Below, in pieces: positions 21,650 to 32,602 of a DNA stretch of 64,000 bases. Below the pieces are notes generated by a model, which had not been told where the DNA came from, did no database searches, and worked only from the letters and a program-made list of their open reading frames with translations. Every line of letters begins with the position of its first letter. Position 1 is the first letter of the stretch. Location of the stretch: the NCBI GenBank assembly GCA_030544215.1, contig JARZZO010000003.1, positions 20,283,879 through 20,347,878 of the forward strand, in the 5' to 3' direction. The position numbers and the translations under genes are program-made. This DNA is from Zantedeschia hybrid cultivar (lineage: Eukaryota; Streptophyta; Magnoliopsida; Alismatales; Araceae).

Positions 21650-23672
21650 ATTCTTCAACCCTCCACTGTTGTCCCTATCAGCCTTAGATTGGCTATTCGT
21701 CAGGATTGGGGCAATTTGATTTTGAAGCTCCGGCAGCGGGTTCTATACGATTCCCATGTTCTGAGGAGGTGCCCCCTGTTGGATTGGTGCCCTATGAGCT
21801 TGCTGTGGTTGTTGTTGCTGTGGTTACTATTGTGGTCTGCTCGCCTTCAAGGCGGTTATGAATTTCCTCATCTACTCCTAATCTATACCTTCTTGGTCAT
21901 GCAGATCATGGATGTAATCTCTGAACTGGAAGCAGGCATCTACTGTATGTCCCGACTGTCTGTGGTACACACAATACTGGGAAGCATGGACATTTTAGAG
22001 CCACACAGTCCTCTCTTTTAGCAATGACAACGCATTCGCCGCCATGAGGGCATTGAATATATCGGACAATGTTTCTGGGAGTGGTGGATAGGATGCCCTC
22101 TTCGGACCTGGAGGCTTCCTTTGCTGAGCATAGTCATTTGGTGGAGGAACCTGGTTGTATACTGGTTGCTGGCGAGGCTGGTTAAAAGTTGCTTGATATG
22201 GCTGCTGGGGTGGCCTGAAATCCTGTTGGTTTAGTGGCCTCTGCTCATTATACTGTGGTTGCTGACTCCTCATTAACTGGGGTTGATTATTGTTTACCGT
22301 GCTAATCTGTTCATTGAAAGTGTGCCCTCTGTGGTCGGACCCATATTGGAAGAATTGGGAATAACAAGGTTCCAAGGTGGAGGCCTATTAGGTCGTGTGG
22401 ATCAAAGACCCTGGAGAAGATGGAGTCCTTAAAAGCATTTTGGGCATAGCGCGCCCTTTCATACAAGTCTGCCATGTTGGTCAAATTATTCAATGTCAAG
22501 ACCAACTTATACTGTAGGGTTGCATTGGCGATCATCATCTTGACTTGCTCAGACTCAGATAGATGATCCTTGATTTTCTCGGCCATGGCCCTCCATCTAT
22601 TAGCAAAGGTTACAAAGTATTCATCAGACTTCATCTTTTCGGCTACCAGATCTATTATAGAAAGTGATGGTGTGACCCTATCTTTGTAGCGCTGGAGGAA
22701 CTTTCGGGACACAATATCAAAGTCCTCGACATCAGAGGGGTCTAATGAAAAAAAACATTCTAAGGCTAATCCCTCTAATGATCTGCTGAAGAGGAAAGCC
22801 AGTGACCTTTTATCACTTTGCCAGAATGATGATTCATACATAAACTCCTTCATATGGGTGAAAGGATTGCTAGAACCATTATACTTCCAATACACAGGCA
22901 TCTCAAAAGGTGGAAGGTGGAACACATGCAGGTTAAGGATGGAAACTTCGGGAGTAGCCTTGGTATCCATCATTTTCCTGAAACTTTTAAACTGCTCGTC
23001 CATCTGGTTAATCTTCGTGAAGAGAGCCTGGTGACTAGATTAGTTGGTGGGGGTGGGGGTGCTTGAAAGGTCTGCCTCCTAGAGTAGCTAGGACGTGAAG
23101 GACAGTAAGGCTAAGAACCGGCAGCACTTCCGCCATGCTCGAAGGCATTTTGATAAGTTGGCGTCGGTGGCCGAATCGGGTATCTAGAAGAAGATTGTTG
23201 GGGGGCCATAGGTTGAGGAGTGGAGATACAAAGGCCTTCCATGGCCTAATGAATGGGTACTTGATGAACAGGGGGGACTAAAACGTGCGTTTCAGAAGAA
23301 CGCTGAGGAGTCTTCCCCTTCAAGATTGATTGGACAGCCTCAAGTTGTTGAGGGTCCACGTGGGTAGCCAAAGCTCCCAAAATGGTAACCAAATCGGGTG
23401 GATTTGAAGAAGAAGGCTCAGCTTGGTCTTGAGCCTCTTCGAAAGTAGGGTTCGAGATGACATGGACATGGGGATGATCTGACCTTGAGGGGCATAAGCA
23501 TCTCCCTCATACTCAGTCTGAAAGTGATGAGAATTGCAAGGGGCATTAGCATCTCCCCCATATTCAGAGTAATAATCGTAATTCTGAGGGGCATTGGCAT
23601 CTCCCTCATACTCTAACCGAGTATCCTATTCGTAAGCCGCCATTCCAACGACTCTACATAAACATAGCATCA
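21650..23672 (-). pseudogene. Ogre-like copy 1 gag (broken)
   Basis: The minus strand encodes an N-terminal YEGDANAP-type repeat region (about 23640-23440) and a gag domain in the open stretch 23003-22311 (EMPVYWKYNGSSNPFTHMKE, SRKFLQRYKDRV, SLNNLT-type end). A Gln/Pro-rich linker and a CX2H..HX4C-like zinc segment follow near 21940. It is collinear with 41998-44150 of copy 2. Stops and frame breaks occur in the N-terminal part and near 22380. Confidence 0.82.
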
Positions 23673-24643
23673 TGATGGTATTCAGTTAACCGAAGGTTCA
23701 AACAAGTTGTATAGAGATTAACCAATCAAGTGAATGCTCATGCTGTTTTAAGAGTTTCTTGTTGAATTAATTGAATTTTAGACACCAATTCTCTAAACGG
23801 GTAGGATCCTAGTTTCAGTTCAGTTTATGTTGTTATACTCTAGGGCTTCACTTACAACGTTATGAAGATCTATCCGGTATTTCAGTGGTACAACCAGCCC
23901 GATGAACAAGGAGGAATTCTCTGATTTTGGGGACTTACGGAGGTCTCAACACTATCCCCTCTAGTATGACTGAGGGACCGACCCAGTCAGAGAGAGGTGA
24001 GAGTGCCGAGAGGGGTGTTCCTATAGAAAGAGGAGTGAACTCCCAGTGCTAATGTCCTGCGGCCAGGGTGGCCTCTAATGCAATAATGTATGAGTATAGT
24101 ATTGAAAACAAACCACAAATATGAGATCTGTCGGCCGAAGGTTAGACTACTTGAACGGCGTCGTTCTGAGTCGATGTTATTCAACACAGTAACCCACTGT
24201 CAATAGAGCCTGGGGCAGCAAAACAAACAGGATATGCAGGTTGAATCGCGTCGGGCATGGACAACGTCCTTCAGAAAGATGTTGCTTTGTGTTGATGCTA
24301 TTAATGCCCGAAACATAATAATTAATACGATAACAGGGGCATTCCCCTCTCAAATCAACAGGATAAACAAAGATCAAATACCCATGCGAAACACAGTTCA
24401 ACAGATTAATTTCTCATACAAACATCAATGATATCAATCAAATTAGCATACTTATTTCAATCACAACTCAAGGCAATCATGTGGAGGGAAAAATTTTGCC
24501 ACAAGGGATGTGCACGTAGTGCACGTAGGGAGAAAAACAACCAACCAATCAATCAATCATAAATAGTGCCCGAAGGACACAAACAGTGCACCGAGGGTGT
24601 CCAATGGAAAAGATGAGAGTAAAGAAAAAAAGAATGGCAAGGC
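23673..24643 (-). other. Ogre-like copy 1 untranslated leader
   Basis: This is non-coding leader between primer site and gag. It is collinear with 40993-41997 of copy 2, including a segment matching 41580-41830. It contains two inverted-repeat modules. No convincing ORF is present; short frames here are not conserved. Confidence 0.7.
24151..24276. repeat. 34-bp inverted-repeat modules, 2 units (copy 1 leader)
   Basis: Units lie near 24151-24186 and 24241-24276, both with 10-base centres. They match the position of the modules in the copy 2 leader (41357-41509). Confidence 0.8.
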
Positions 24644-24663
24644 AAGTCCCACCGTGATTGCCA
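24644..24663 (-). promoter_or_regulatory. Ogre-like copy 1 primer binding site
   Basis: On the minus strand TGGCAATCACGGTGGGACTT lies six bases inside the 5' LTR. It is near identical to the copy 2 site at 40975. The start TGGCRA fits a tRNA 3' end (Arg-type suggested for Ogre elements), but I cannot confirm the tRNA. Confidence 0.65.
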
Positions 24664-24669
24664 AAAAGC

Positions 24670-25251
24670 TGTAGTTCTCAAATAGTGTGTGTTGTTATCA
24701 TGATATCATGTGTTCATATATGGTGAATAATCTAATTAATACTGATGTGATCGCCAGAAACCGAGGGCTTCAAAGAACTAAATGATCGCTACTAACCTTG
24801 TAATTCGAAGAAAGTGGGTTCCTTTTGTTCTTCTTTTCCAACCGGCCGAAAAAGAAGAGCCGCTTCTTTGCTTTACTCTTATTTTTGGGGGTTGTTTTCT
24901 CCTTCTTTTTCCAAGATTTTCAAAGCCTTTTCCTTCCTCCTTCAAACCTTTCAACAAGAAACAATCAAAGTAAAGGAAAATATAATTAGAACTAGAGTAG
25001 TGTAGTATTTATTCTATCTAACAAATTAAACATGAACAAAATTAAAAGGATTCACTTGCTTTGTGTTTCTTTAAACCCTTATTTCATGTATAGGTATGGA
25101 GAATATGGTGTGGTGTGTGAAATATGAAGATGATGATATGAAGATTCTAATCGAAACAACAATGAAAATCAATGATGAAAAGCTAACTAGAACTAGATGG
25201 AAAGAAAGAAAAAGGAAAAAGAGATTGGCCCCTCCATAACTTTGATCTTCC
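24670..25251 (-). mobile_element. Ogre-like copy 1 5' LTR, inner part
   Basis: This is the R/U5-side 582 bp of the 5' LTR on the minus strand. It starts at TGTAGTTCTC, the counterpart of TGTGAGTGCT, and is interrupted at 25251 by the Athila element. The target duplication CTTCC lies at 25247-25251. It contains a CT-rich stretch with the CCGGC...GAAAAAGAAGAGCC motif seen in the other Ogre-type LTRs. Confidence 0.85.
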
Positions 25252-25734
25252 TGATCGTTCCAAATTGTGCGTCGTTAAACACTCATGAAAACGTTCAATC
25301 TAAATTTATCCGGCTCACTCAAATTAGATTTTGAAAATTGATAATGGTGAGTCCGAGTCGATCCACAGGGAGTTAAATTTTTAACTTTGAAAACTTTGAA
25401 ATTTATTTAATCTAAAAAAATTGATGATTGTTTATGATTTTTAATGCTCTAGAATTCAATTATTCTAAAAATAACAACAACCTGAATTAACTAATTATAC
25501 TAAATGATTAATTACCTAATTAAACCGTACACAAGCTACTTAACTAAAATTAACAAGAAATCAAATTAATTAAACTAATTCTAAGTAAACAAGTAAACAC
25601 CCCTAATGTAATGAGGAAATAAACGTTAACTGAATAAAAATTAAATAAAACTTTCATTAACCACTAACCGTTTAACAAAAAACACTTATCTAAACTAACA
25701 AAAGTAATTAATGAAAAACTAAGTAAACAACTGT

Positions 25735-26690
25735 ATGCAGCAAATAGGGCTTGGAGAAGCTTCTGCTGGGCTTCGGTGCACTGAACCACGAAGGAGAGGA
25801 GGATGGCGCATTAAACCGGCCTGAGGTGTGCTGGAGCAGCTGCTGGCCGGGTGGGGGATTCTTGCCGTGTAGCTGCCGACTGGTGGAGGTGCAGGAGGCA
25901 ATCTGGAGCTTCCTGCGCGTGGAGGAGGCTGGCTCAGCTGGGACAGCACGTGGAGGCAGTTGCTATGAAGCTTTACTGCGTGGAGCTGCTGGAGCGGTGC
26001 TGTTGCTGCTGGAAGCGCTGGAGACTGATGAAGGCTCTGAAGGTGCAGCTTCAGGTGAAGCATGGAGGCTCACAGCCGGCTACGTGGAGAAGCTTGCAGG
26101 TACGTGGCTGCATGCATGCAGCGTGGAGGAGCTGGTGGCCTTGCCGGCATGCACGGAGTGCGCAGGGTAGCAGGAGGTGAAGGCTTCAAGCCCGTGCATG
26201 CATGCACGTGGAGAAAGCACTTGGAGCTGGCTCGCGCACGGTCCGTGAAGCTGCTGGAAGCTTCAAGCATGCATGGCTGGTGGATGCTTTGCTGGCATGC
26301 ATGCGTGGGAGCTTGGCGATATCTTGCAGAGCCGCTGGGTACTCACATGCACGTGGAGGCTTGCTTCAATAGCCGTGAAGCTGTTGCTGGAGGGCCGCCG
26401 CGTGGAGCTGCTTGGGGCGGTGCTGGGGGTGCGCCGTGGGAGCCTGCAGCTGAGACGTGGACGAGAAAGGGAGAAAGAGAAACCGAGAGAAGGAAGGAGC
26501 CGGCTGAGAGAAAGAGAAACCGAGAAGGAGAGGGATACGGCTGCTGCTAAAAAAAAACGAGAAGGAGGGTTGCGGGGAGGAGAGGGGAGAATCCCAGAGA
26601 GAGGAGGATCCCGGGAAGGAAATTGGAGAAGAGGCCGGAATACGCTGCGGGGGGGGGGGGGGGGGAGGGTTTAAAATAAGGAAAGGAAGG
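25735..26690. repeat. GC-rich reiterated domain inside the Athila LTR
   Basis: An island in otherwise AT-rich LTR is made of recurring words such as GAAGCTGCTGGA, GCATGCATGCACGTGGAG and GTGGAGGAGCTG. Several frames stay open on both strands because the word lengths avoid stops; I do not consider them genes. It ends with a GA-rich tract and a run of 17 G at 26649-26665. The 5' LTR remnant lacks it, so I cannot tell whether both LTRs once carried it. Confidence 0.6.
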
Positions 26691-26952
26691 GATGGAGGTT
26701 GCTGTGGGAAGGGAGAGGGATTATGGTAAGTGGCTGGGATGCATGCTAGCGGTTTGTGTGGAGGTTGTGGGTGGTTTGGGGAATAAGGGAGAGAAAATAG
26801 AAATAGATAGGTAAGAAGGAAAGAAGGGAAGGGCGGCGGCTAACCTCTCTTAGGGTAAGAATTAGGGTTTCTTGGGTAAAGGGTTAGGGTAACCCTAATA
26901 TGAGGAGAAAATTACCAGTTTTCCCCTACGTCCTTTTATTTTCCAAAAAGAT

Positions 26953-27027
26953 GGACAATTCTGCTGAGATTTGAACCCCGGACCTCGCACAAGCCCGCAA
27001 AGTCTGAACCATTGCACCACGGCTTCC
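26953..27027 (-). other. tRNA-like or SINE-like A and B boxes
   Basis: On the minus strand GGAAGCCGTGGTGCAATGG resembles a pol III A box region. About 30 bases later GGGGTTCAAATCTC resembles a B box. The acceptor ends do not pair convincingly, so it is not a functional tRNA. It may be a SINE head or tRNA-derived insert fixed in this LTR family. Confidence 0.35.
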
Positions 27028-27302
27028 TTCATGCCCTGTTCACATAAAATAAATTCAAATTAGCATATTATCATAAAAATATCATTATATTTATTAATTT
27101 CGTCTCGGTTTTGTCGAAAAACCGCAAATGCGCTATACTCCATTAATCACATGAAATGACGATGTTTTTAAGTCAGCATTTGACGAAATTGGTACCGTTG
27201 GACTTGGTACGCAATTATCTATCATTTCATGCTATTTTACAGATAAAAACATGAGTATGATGCGTTTGATTGCCTTTAAATGATCAATTTAGCGCTTTAT
27301 CA

Positions 27303-27315
27303 CACCCCCCAACTT
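27303..27315 (-). promoter_or_regulatory. Athila polypurine tract
   Basis: AAGTTGGGGGGTG on the minus strand abuts the 3' LTR start (TGATAAAG). It is the plus-strand primer. Confidence 0.85.
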
Positions 27316-28253
27316 ACTCATTGCTAGTCCCTTAGCAACGCAAATAAGGAAAAGTTGGGACAAACAATGAATAATCATGCTTCATTTGTAGTATCTTTCA
27401 CAATCAATTTAAGTGGTAGCCGATTGGTTAAGCTAAAGATTTCATATCCCACAATATTTTGATTCACGACAGGTGATTGTACATGAAAATTGGCACACTT
27501 AGAACTCATTTCCGACCTTTCTGGTATATTCTTGCCTTTACTACCCTTTAGATAAGATTACCCGAGGAGGAGAAGAGAATAAAAGATTTCCCGATCAGTC
27601 AGCGAGGACCGTTTTTCAGTTCCCGTCTCAACTCAGCACTTTTCACGACTTGGTCATGTTTTTGGTACGATGGACTTTCTAGCGTGGCTTTTTCCTTTTA
27701 TTAAACTTTTGCTTTTGAGAGTGCGTACTTTTTGCCACTCTTTTTGAATTGTTTGAGGGGAGGTGCGTACTTTTTGCCACCTACCTTCCTTTAGCTCTTT
27801 TAATGCCTTCTATCGCCTTTAGTGTTTACAGCTGTCCATTTTAATGACCGCCTCTTTTAGAGTGCTGAGTGGGACAATCCCCTATTACGTATCCTACACA
27901 TTCCTTTCGTTCAACCCAAAAGAAAAATTAGATTAAGTAGTCTTATTCTTAAGGTTAATTCCAGCAACTCTATACTTTTAAGATATTTCATTTATTCTAA
28001 GTTGCCGTGTGTGTGTGAAAATCATCCTGCCGTAGATTTTTGTGAAGTGGGATATTTAAACTTTGATGTATCTATAACCAATGTGACAAAAAAAAAAATT
28101 GATTTTTTTAAGATTTACTTAATGAAACATGATTTTCATGCAATTTTCATAGGATGTGAGAAGAAGTTTTTTAAAAAATTTGACCATTTTTCAGTGAAAG
28201 ATATTTGTTTTCTTCAAAAGATTTTCAATAAATGCATATCAGATTGATTGTCC
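27316..28253 (-). other. Athila 3' non-coding region between two polypurine tracts
   Basis: About 940 AT-rich bases lie between the 3' PPT and an identical 13-bp tract at 28254. The word GTGCGTACTTTTTGCCAC occurs twice (27721 and 27763). In Athila elements an envelope-like ORF can lie here, but I see no frame on the minus strand to support one. The short open frame on the + strand is not convincing. Confidence 0.6.
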
Positions 28254-28266
28254 CACCCCCCAACTT
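28254..28266 (-). promoter_or_regulatory. Second polypurine-tract-like motif
   Basis: The minus strand reads AAGTTGGGGGGTG, identical over 13 bases to the 3' PPT at 27303-27315. It lies about 220 bases after the end of integrase coding. Confidence 0.7.
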
Positions 28267-28487
28267 GATTGACATTGTCCTCAATGGCATAAAAGATATG
28301 AAAAACATGTCAGCCAGAAGAGAATTGTGAAGGAGCGAAACAACCTGTATTGAAGAGGATGCGACATACCCACGGCGACTGCTGCTCAGGGACCTAAAAG
28401 GAAAAGAAATACAAAAACTGAAGTAAAATATTGGGTTGCCTCCCAACAAGCGCTAAGTTTATCGTCTTCAGCCAGACGGAAGTGCAG

Positions 28488-29734
28488 TTAATGTGGATCA
28501 CTCAGTTCTATGGATTCAGGTGGCTCATTTTGAAGATTTTCAATGAATGGTTTCAACCGTTGACCATTAACAGTGAAAGTGTTCTCACTCTTGGGATTCA
28601 GAATTTTAACAGCTCCATGATCAAGGGATTTAACGACTACGAAGGGTCCATCCCATCTGGATTTCAGTTTTCCTGGAAATAAGCGGAGCATAGAGTTAAA
28701 TAGCCAAACTTTCTGATTTGGAAGAAAGGATTTTCTCACAATATGTTTATCATGAAAAGCTTTAGTTTTGGCTTTATAAATCTTTGAATTTTCATAGGCC
28801 TCGTTGCGCAACTCTTCTAGCTCACTCAGTTGTAAGGTTCGGTGGGAACCAACTTGGGCTAGGTCCAGATTGACTTGTTTAATGGCCTAATAAGCCCTAT
28901 GTTCCAATTCCACCGGAAGGTGGCACGCTTTTCCAAAAACCAGGCGATAAGGAGACATGCCAATAGGAGTTTTGTAAGCGGTCCGATAGGCCCATAAAGC
29001 ATCATCCAATCTTTCAGACCCATCTTTTCTATCGGGCCTAACGGACTTTTGCAGAATATTCTTAATCTCTTTATTGGAAACTTCCACTTGGCCATTGGTT
29101 TGAGGATGATAAGGGGTAGCTACTTTGTGATTAATCCCATATTTCTTAAGCAAAGCCCGAAACTGGTAATTCGTGAAGTGCGTTCCCCCATCACTTATGA
29201 TAGCTTTAGGCCACCCGAACCGAGAAAAGATATTCTTCTGAACGAATTTAATGACCACTTTATGATCATTGGTTCGGGTGGCTACTGCTTCAATCCACTT
29301 AGAGACATAATCCACCGCTACCAGAATATGTATGTCCAAAAGAGGGTGGAAAAGTGTGGGCCAGTAAAAACCACTTTGCAGAACCTTGGCTGTAGTTTTC
29401 TTTCCTGAGAAATGGCCCCCACAAGCTAGATTATGGCAGAAGTTGAGAACACTCTGTTGTTCTTCTTCAGGAACACATCGCCTAATGATTTGATCAGGAC
29501 AGAATTTGAATAATTCAGGATCTTTCCAGAAATAATATTTTTCCTGGGAAGAGAATTTGTCCTTCTCACTTTTAGTCCATCCTTCCGGAAGCTGATTAGT
29601 CACCTTATAATTGACAATATGAGCGTACCAAGGTGCAACAATGTGAGAAATGGCCAGTAGATGCTCATCAGGAAAGGAATCAGTGATTGGTGTACTTTCG
29701 GAGATCGGAATTCGAGATAGGTGGTCAGCTACCA
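28488..29734 (-). pseudogene. Athila-like integrase (internally deleted)
   Basis: The minus strand carries the zinc-domain histidines (HNLACGGH), then the core with ILVAVDYVSKWIEA, AIISDGGTHFTN and HPQTNGQVEVSNKEI. YRTAYKTPIGMSPYRLV and the C-terminal domain (KLKSRWDGPFVV) end at 28488. A deletion near 29335 joins FYWPTLF directly to the segment before ILVAVDYVSKW, removing the zinc-domain cysteines and the first catalytic Asp. A TAG at 28884-28886 replaces Trp. The N-terminal part is split from RNase H by the solo LTR at 29735. Confidence 0.85.
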
Positions 29735-30834
29735 TGTAACGACCCGCCATCCTATGACCGGAGACCCGGTCACTAAATGGATGTCGGCCCATTAACTGTA
29801 GGTTCATACCAGGATCTTATTTGCACATCTGGAGGAGTAAGCGTTAAACAAGATTAAATATAACATTCACACGGACTACAAGGGGTACAGTGCGCAGGAA
29901 GTAAAGTAACAAAGTCCGTACACTGTCCAACAATAATTACATGTCCAACAAATTAATTAAGTACAGGCAGAAATAAAGTACAACAACATCGGGGCATACC
30001 CCAGGAACTGAGATAGCTGCTGGTCCGCACACCAAGGAGAACACCACGCGCCGCCACACGCCACAAGGTCTACACCTGAAAACGCAGGGAGTGAGCCACA
30101 CCAAATTGGGCTCAGTGGGGATCATCCGATCCCTCGCCTCCCACACACACACCCACAAGTGCAGTAGCAAAGATACAGGTAATAAAGCAAGTAAAGCTGT
30201 AACATGCTACTCCTAAAATCTCGATATGAATCATGTGCCTTCGGAATGTAACATGCATATTTCTAAAATCATTCTATCAAGGAGCCTACAACTCCCGTCT
30301 CGGCAAAACACGTCAACCACTCCTCCGAAAGTAGGAAACACCAACCACACAGCCGTAAGTGGGAAACACCGTCCACACAAGCACAAGTAGGAAACACCGA
30401 CCCGCTGAGACCAAACAGTAACCCCTCGGATAGCACGCTAGCTACTCCGGCCCAACTGGCTCAGGTGGTTACTCCTTCCCTCAGCATGAGTGACTCTCCG
30501 AATGTACCACTCTGACACCGGTACTAGCTGACCCCGGGGTTCACCAGGTGACCGTCTCTCACTAGGCGTCACCCCGCCCACGCCCCCACCGGCACTGTGC
30601 TCACGCCCCCACCAGCACAGGGTGATAAAGCGCTACAATGTCACTCCAGGTCCACAGTAACTCAAAACACCAAAACCCGGCACAGTACGATCCGGTCACG
30701 TGAAAAGCCCGCGATCGCACTACACACAACGCAGTGCCATCCGATCATAAAGAAACCAAGTATACTAGAGCATGTACTAACCAACTATCTAGCAGTATGT
30801 ACATTTTACTGGCATGAATTAGTGTTGTTCTGCC

Positions 30835-31312
30835 TTGAATCGCGTCGCCCAAGGCCGACGCCATTCAAGTTCCCTAAACTGGTTCATAAAACAGAGGCCA
30901 CAGGAATCTGGCCTAAAAGGCGTCGACACCAGAAGTCGCCTTTTGAAAGGCGTCGACATCCTCCGACGCCATTCAGCTGATAAATCCAGAATTTCAGGAA
31001 AACATTATCCAGGGGATTTCTTCCTTAAAAGGCGTCATGGTTACCCGACGCCATTCAAATCGCGTCGTCCACCCATGACGTCTTTTAGTTCCAGAATCCC
31101 GAGTTGACGGACCCTCAGTCGGGGTGATTTCCTGCCTAAATGGCGTCATGATGGCCCGACGTCCTTTTGAATGGCGTCGTCCATCCATGACGTCATTTAG
31201 CGCCAGAACCCCTAACTCGTGAAACCTCGAACGGGGAGGTTTCTGCCCTAAAACGCGTCGTACTGCCTTGACGTCCTTTTGAAAGGCGTCGACCAGGCAC
31301 GACGCCGTTTAG
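30835..31312. repeat. 34-bp inverted-repeat modules, 9 units with four doublets
   Basis: One single unit at 30835 is followed by doublets at 30912/30944, 31025/31055, 31136/31167 and 31248/31279. In a doublet the right arm of one unit runs straight into the left arm of the next (GACGYCNTTTTGAAAGGCGTC-type junction). Unit starts are 30-32 bases apart. All centres are 10 bases. Confidence 0.9.
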
Positions 31313-31862
31313 CGCCAGAAACCTGGTTCCCTGGTTCGAACCGAGGGTTTCTCCCTTAACCCCAATTGCCCCGAAAAGCCTCCAAAACAGAAGGGGGAGA
31401 AAGAGAAGTTCACCCCCCACAAACCTACTACAAAACCACATACAGGAACACGGCCATACCCACAAGAACACTCCCCCTAAACATGCTCAATCTAGCCCAA
31501 AACACATCAAAACACGCCTAGGAAAGCACGAGCAACACATATAAGGTTCGTCCCCCTATCGGATACTTGAACTCCTCCTGGCTCCGTGTCGCCCAACCGC
31601 CGCGCCGCAGACCGCCGTCGGTAAGCCCGAGAACGTCGCCACTCCGCCGGGACGTCGGCCGCCGTCCGGAGAATGGAACGCCGCGAAGGAAGTGGTGGTG
31701 GCAGAGGTGAGAGGTAGGGAGGCGTTGGAGTGGTGGAAGAGGAAGAAGAGGAAGGGAAAGGGAAAGAGAGGGGTCGGAGGAGGCGTAGAGGGAGAGGAGA
31801 GAGAGCGAGAGGTGAGAAATGAGGGAAAGAAAGGAGGGCTCGCGGGGGTCATCAGAAACTAC

Positions 31863-32165
31863 CTAAAACGCGTCGAGCGAGAAGGACGCCTATCAGATGA
31901 CAGGACGGGCCGTACTGACAGCTGTCTGAAACGCGTCGACCACCATGGACGCCGTTCAGCTGACATGTCAGGCACCGTACACTGACATCGCAGGGTGGCA
32001 GTCGGAATCGCGTCGTCCATCATGGACGCCGTTCAGACAACAAGACAGGGGCCGTACTCTCGCGGCCCGAAACCCGCCCACGTGGCACAACAGAAAATCG
32101 CCTAAATGGCGTCCACCTATCAAGACGCCGTTTGAAAGGCGTCGTGATGTGTAGACGTCATTCAG
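31863..32165. repeat. 34-bp inverted-repeat modules, 5 units
   Basis: Units lie near 31863, 31926, 32003 and a doublet at 32102/32131, all with 10-base centres. They lie close to the start of the minus-strand LTR, upstream of the purine-rich (leader-complement) stretch at about 31680-31850. Confidence 0.9.
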
Positions 32166-32254
32166 AAGAAATTCTCCAGACCCCGCAAGGTCCGACCCAG
32201 GGGATCCGGCCCGAAACCGACCCGAAAACCGAACCCGAAACCTCAGTCCTTACA

Positions 32255-32602
32255 TACCACATTCTCAGAACCCTTCTTATCCTGAATTTTCAAATCAAAT
32301 TCCTGAAGGAGTAAGATCCATCTAATAAGTCTAGGCTTTGCATCCTTCTTGGTCAACAGGTATTTCAGAGCTAAGTGATCAGAATAGATTATGACTTTTG
32401 CCCCTAAAAGATAAGATCTGAATTTTTCTACGGCAAAAACCACGGCTAATAGTTCCTTTTCTGTGGTGGTATAATTCATTTGAGCATCTGCAAGGGTGCG
32501 ACTTGCATAATAGATCACCACAGGACACTTGTTGATTATTTGTCCCAAAACCGCACCGATAGCATAATCAGAGGCATCGCACATGATTTCGAAGGGTAAA
32601 GA
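32255..32602 (-). pseudogene. Athila-like RNase H
   Basis: The minus strand carries MCDASDYAIGAVLGQ, YYASRTLADAQMNYTTTEKE and YSDHLALKYLLTKKDAKPR. It is separated from RT by one TGA at about 32600 (SPD-stop-SLPFE) and ends at the solo LTR insertion. Catalytic Asp and Glu residues look present. Confidence 0.85.

Larger units (their letters stand above)
21554..25251 (-). mobile_element. Tat/Ogre-like copy 1, gag, leader and inner part of 5' LTR
   Basis: This is the upstream half of copy 1 on the minus strand, between the Tekay-1 insertion (left) and the Athila insertion (right). From right to left: inner 5' LTR (25251-24670), primer site, leader, gag, and the start of the Pro/Gln-rich linker. 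Relative to copy 2, about 0.8 kb of linker and protease N-terminus (equivalent to about 44250-45054) is absent between 21554 and 2270. Confidence 0.88.
25252..27302 (-). mobile_element. Athila-like 3' LTR
   Basis: This 2051-bp LTR on the minus strand runs from TGATAAAGCG (at 27302) to the reverse complement of TGATCG at 25252. Its last 238 bp (27065-27302) match 38521-38757, the remnant of the 5' LTR. The outer flank CTTCC matches 38758-38762. It contains a GTCGATCCACAGGGAG segment typical of Athila-type LTRs near 25345, a GC-rich repetitive domain, and a tRNA-like stretch. Confidence 0.88.
29735..32254 (-). mobile_element. Tekay-like solo LTR in Athila pol, TACCA duplication
   Basis: The + strand reads TGTAACGACCCGCC at the left edge and CCTCAGTCCTTACA at the right, the reverse complement of Tekay-type LTR ends. 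TACCA flanks both sides (29730-29734 and 32255-32259). Athila coding is collinear across it, with RNase H to the right and the integrase linker to the left. At 2520 bp it is longer than Tekay-1 LTRs. It shares with 59612-61924 the segment ending GGTTCACCAGGTGACC. It contains 14 inverted-repeat modules. Confidence 0.92.

Noticed and set aside
25751..26674. Overlapping open frames on both strands in the GC-rich Athila LTR block
   Set aside because: High GC and reiterated words suppress stop codons in several frames at once. No domain, no start context and no conservation can be shown.
26858..26905. TTAGGG-like words suggesting interstitial telomere repeats
   Set aside because: Only a few imperfect copies of TTAGGGT/GGGTAA within LTR sequence and no tandem array, so chance or LTR composition is enough.
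28002..28247. 81-codon + strand ORF in the Athila 3' region, possible envelope-like gene
   Set aside because: It is on the opposite strand to the element, AT-rich, without a membrane or signal segment, and not supported by any homologue in the window.
30835..31312. Repeat-spacer arrangement resembling a CRISPR array
   Set aside because: Units are palindromic arms around a 10-base centre, not constant direct repeats with 30-base spacers. There are no cas genes and the DNA is plant retrotransposon sequence.
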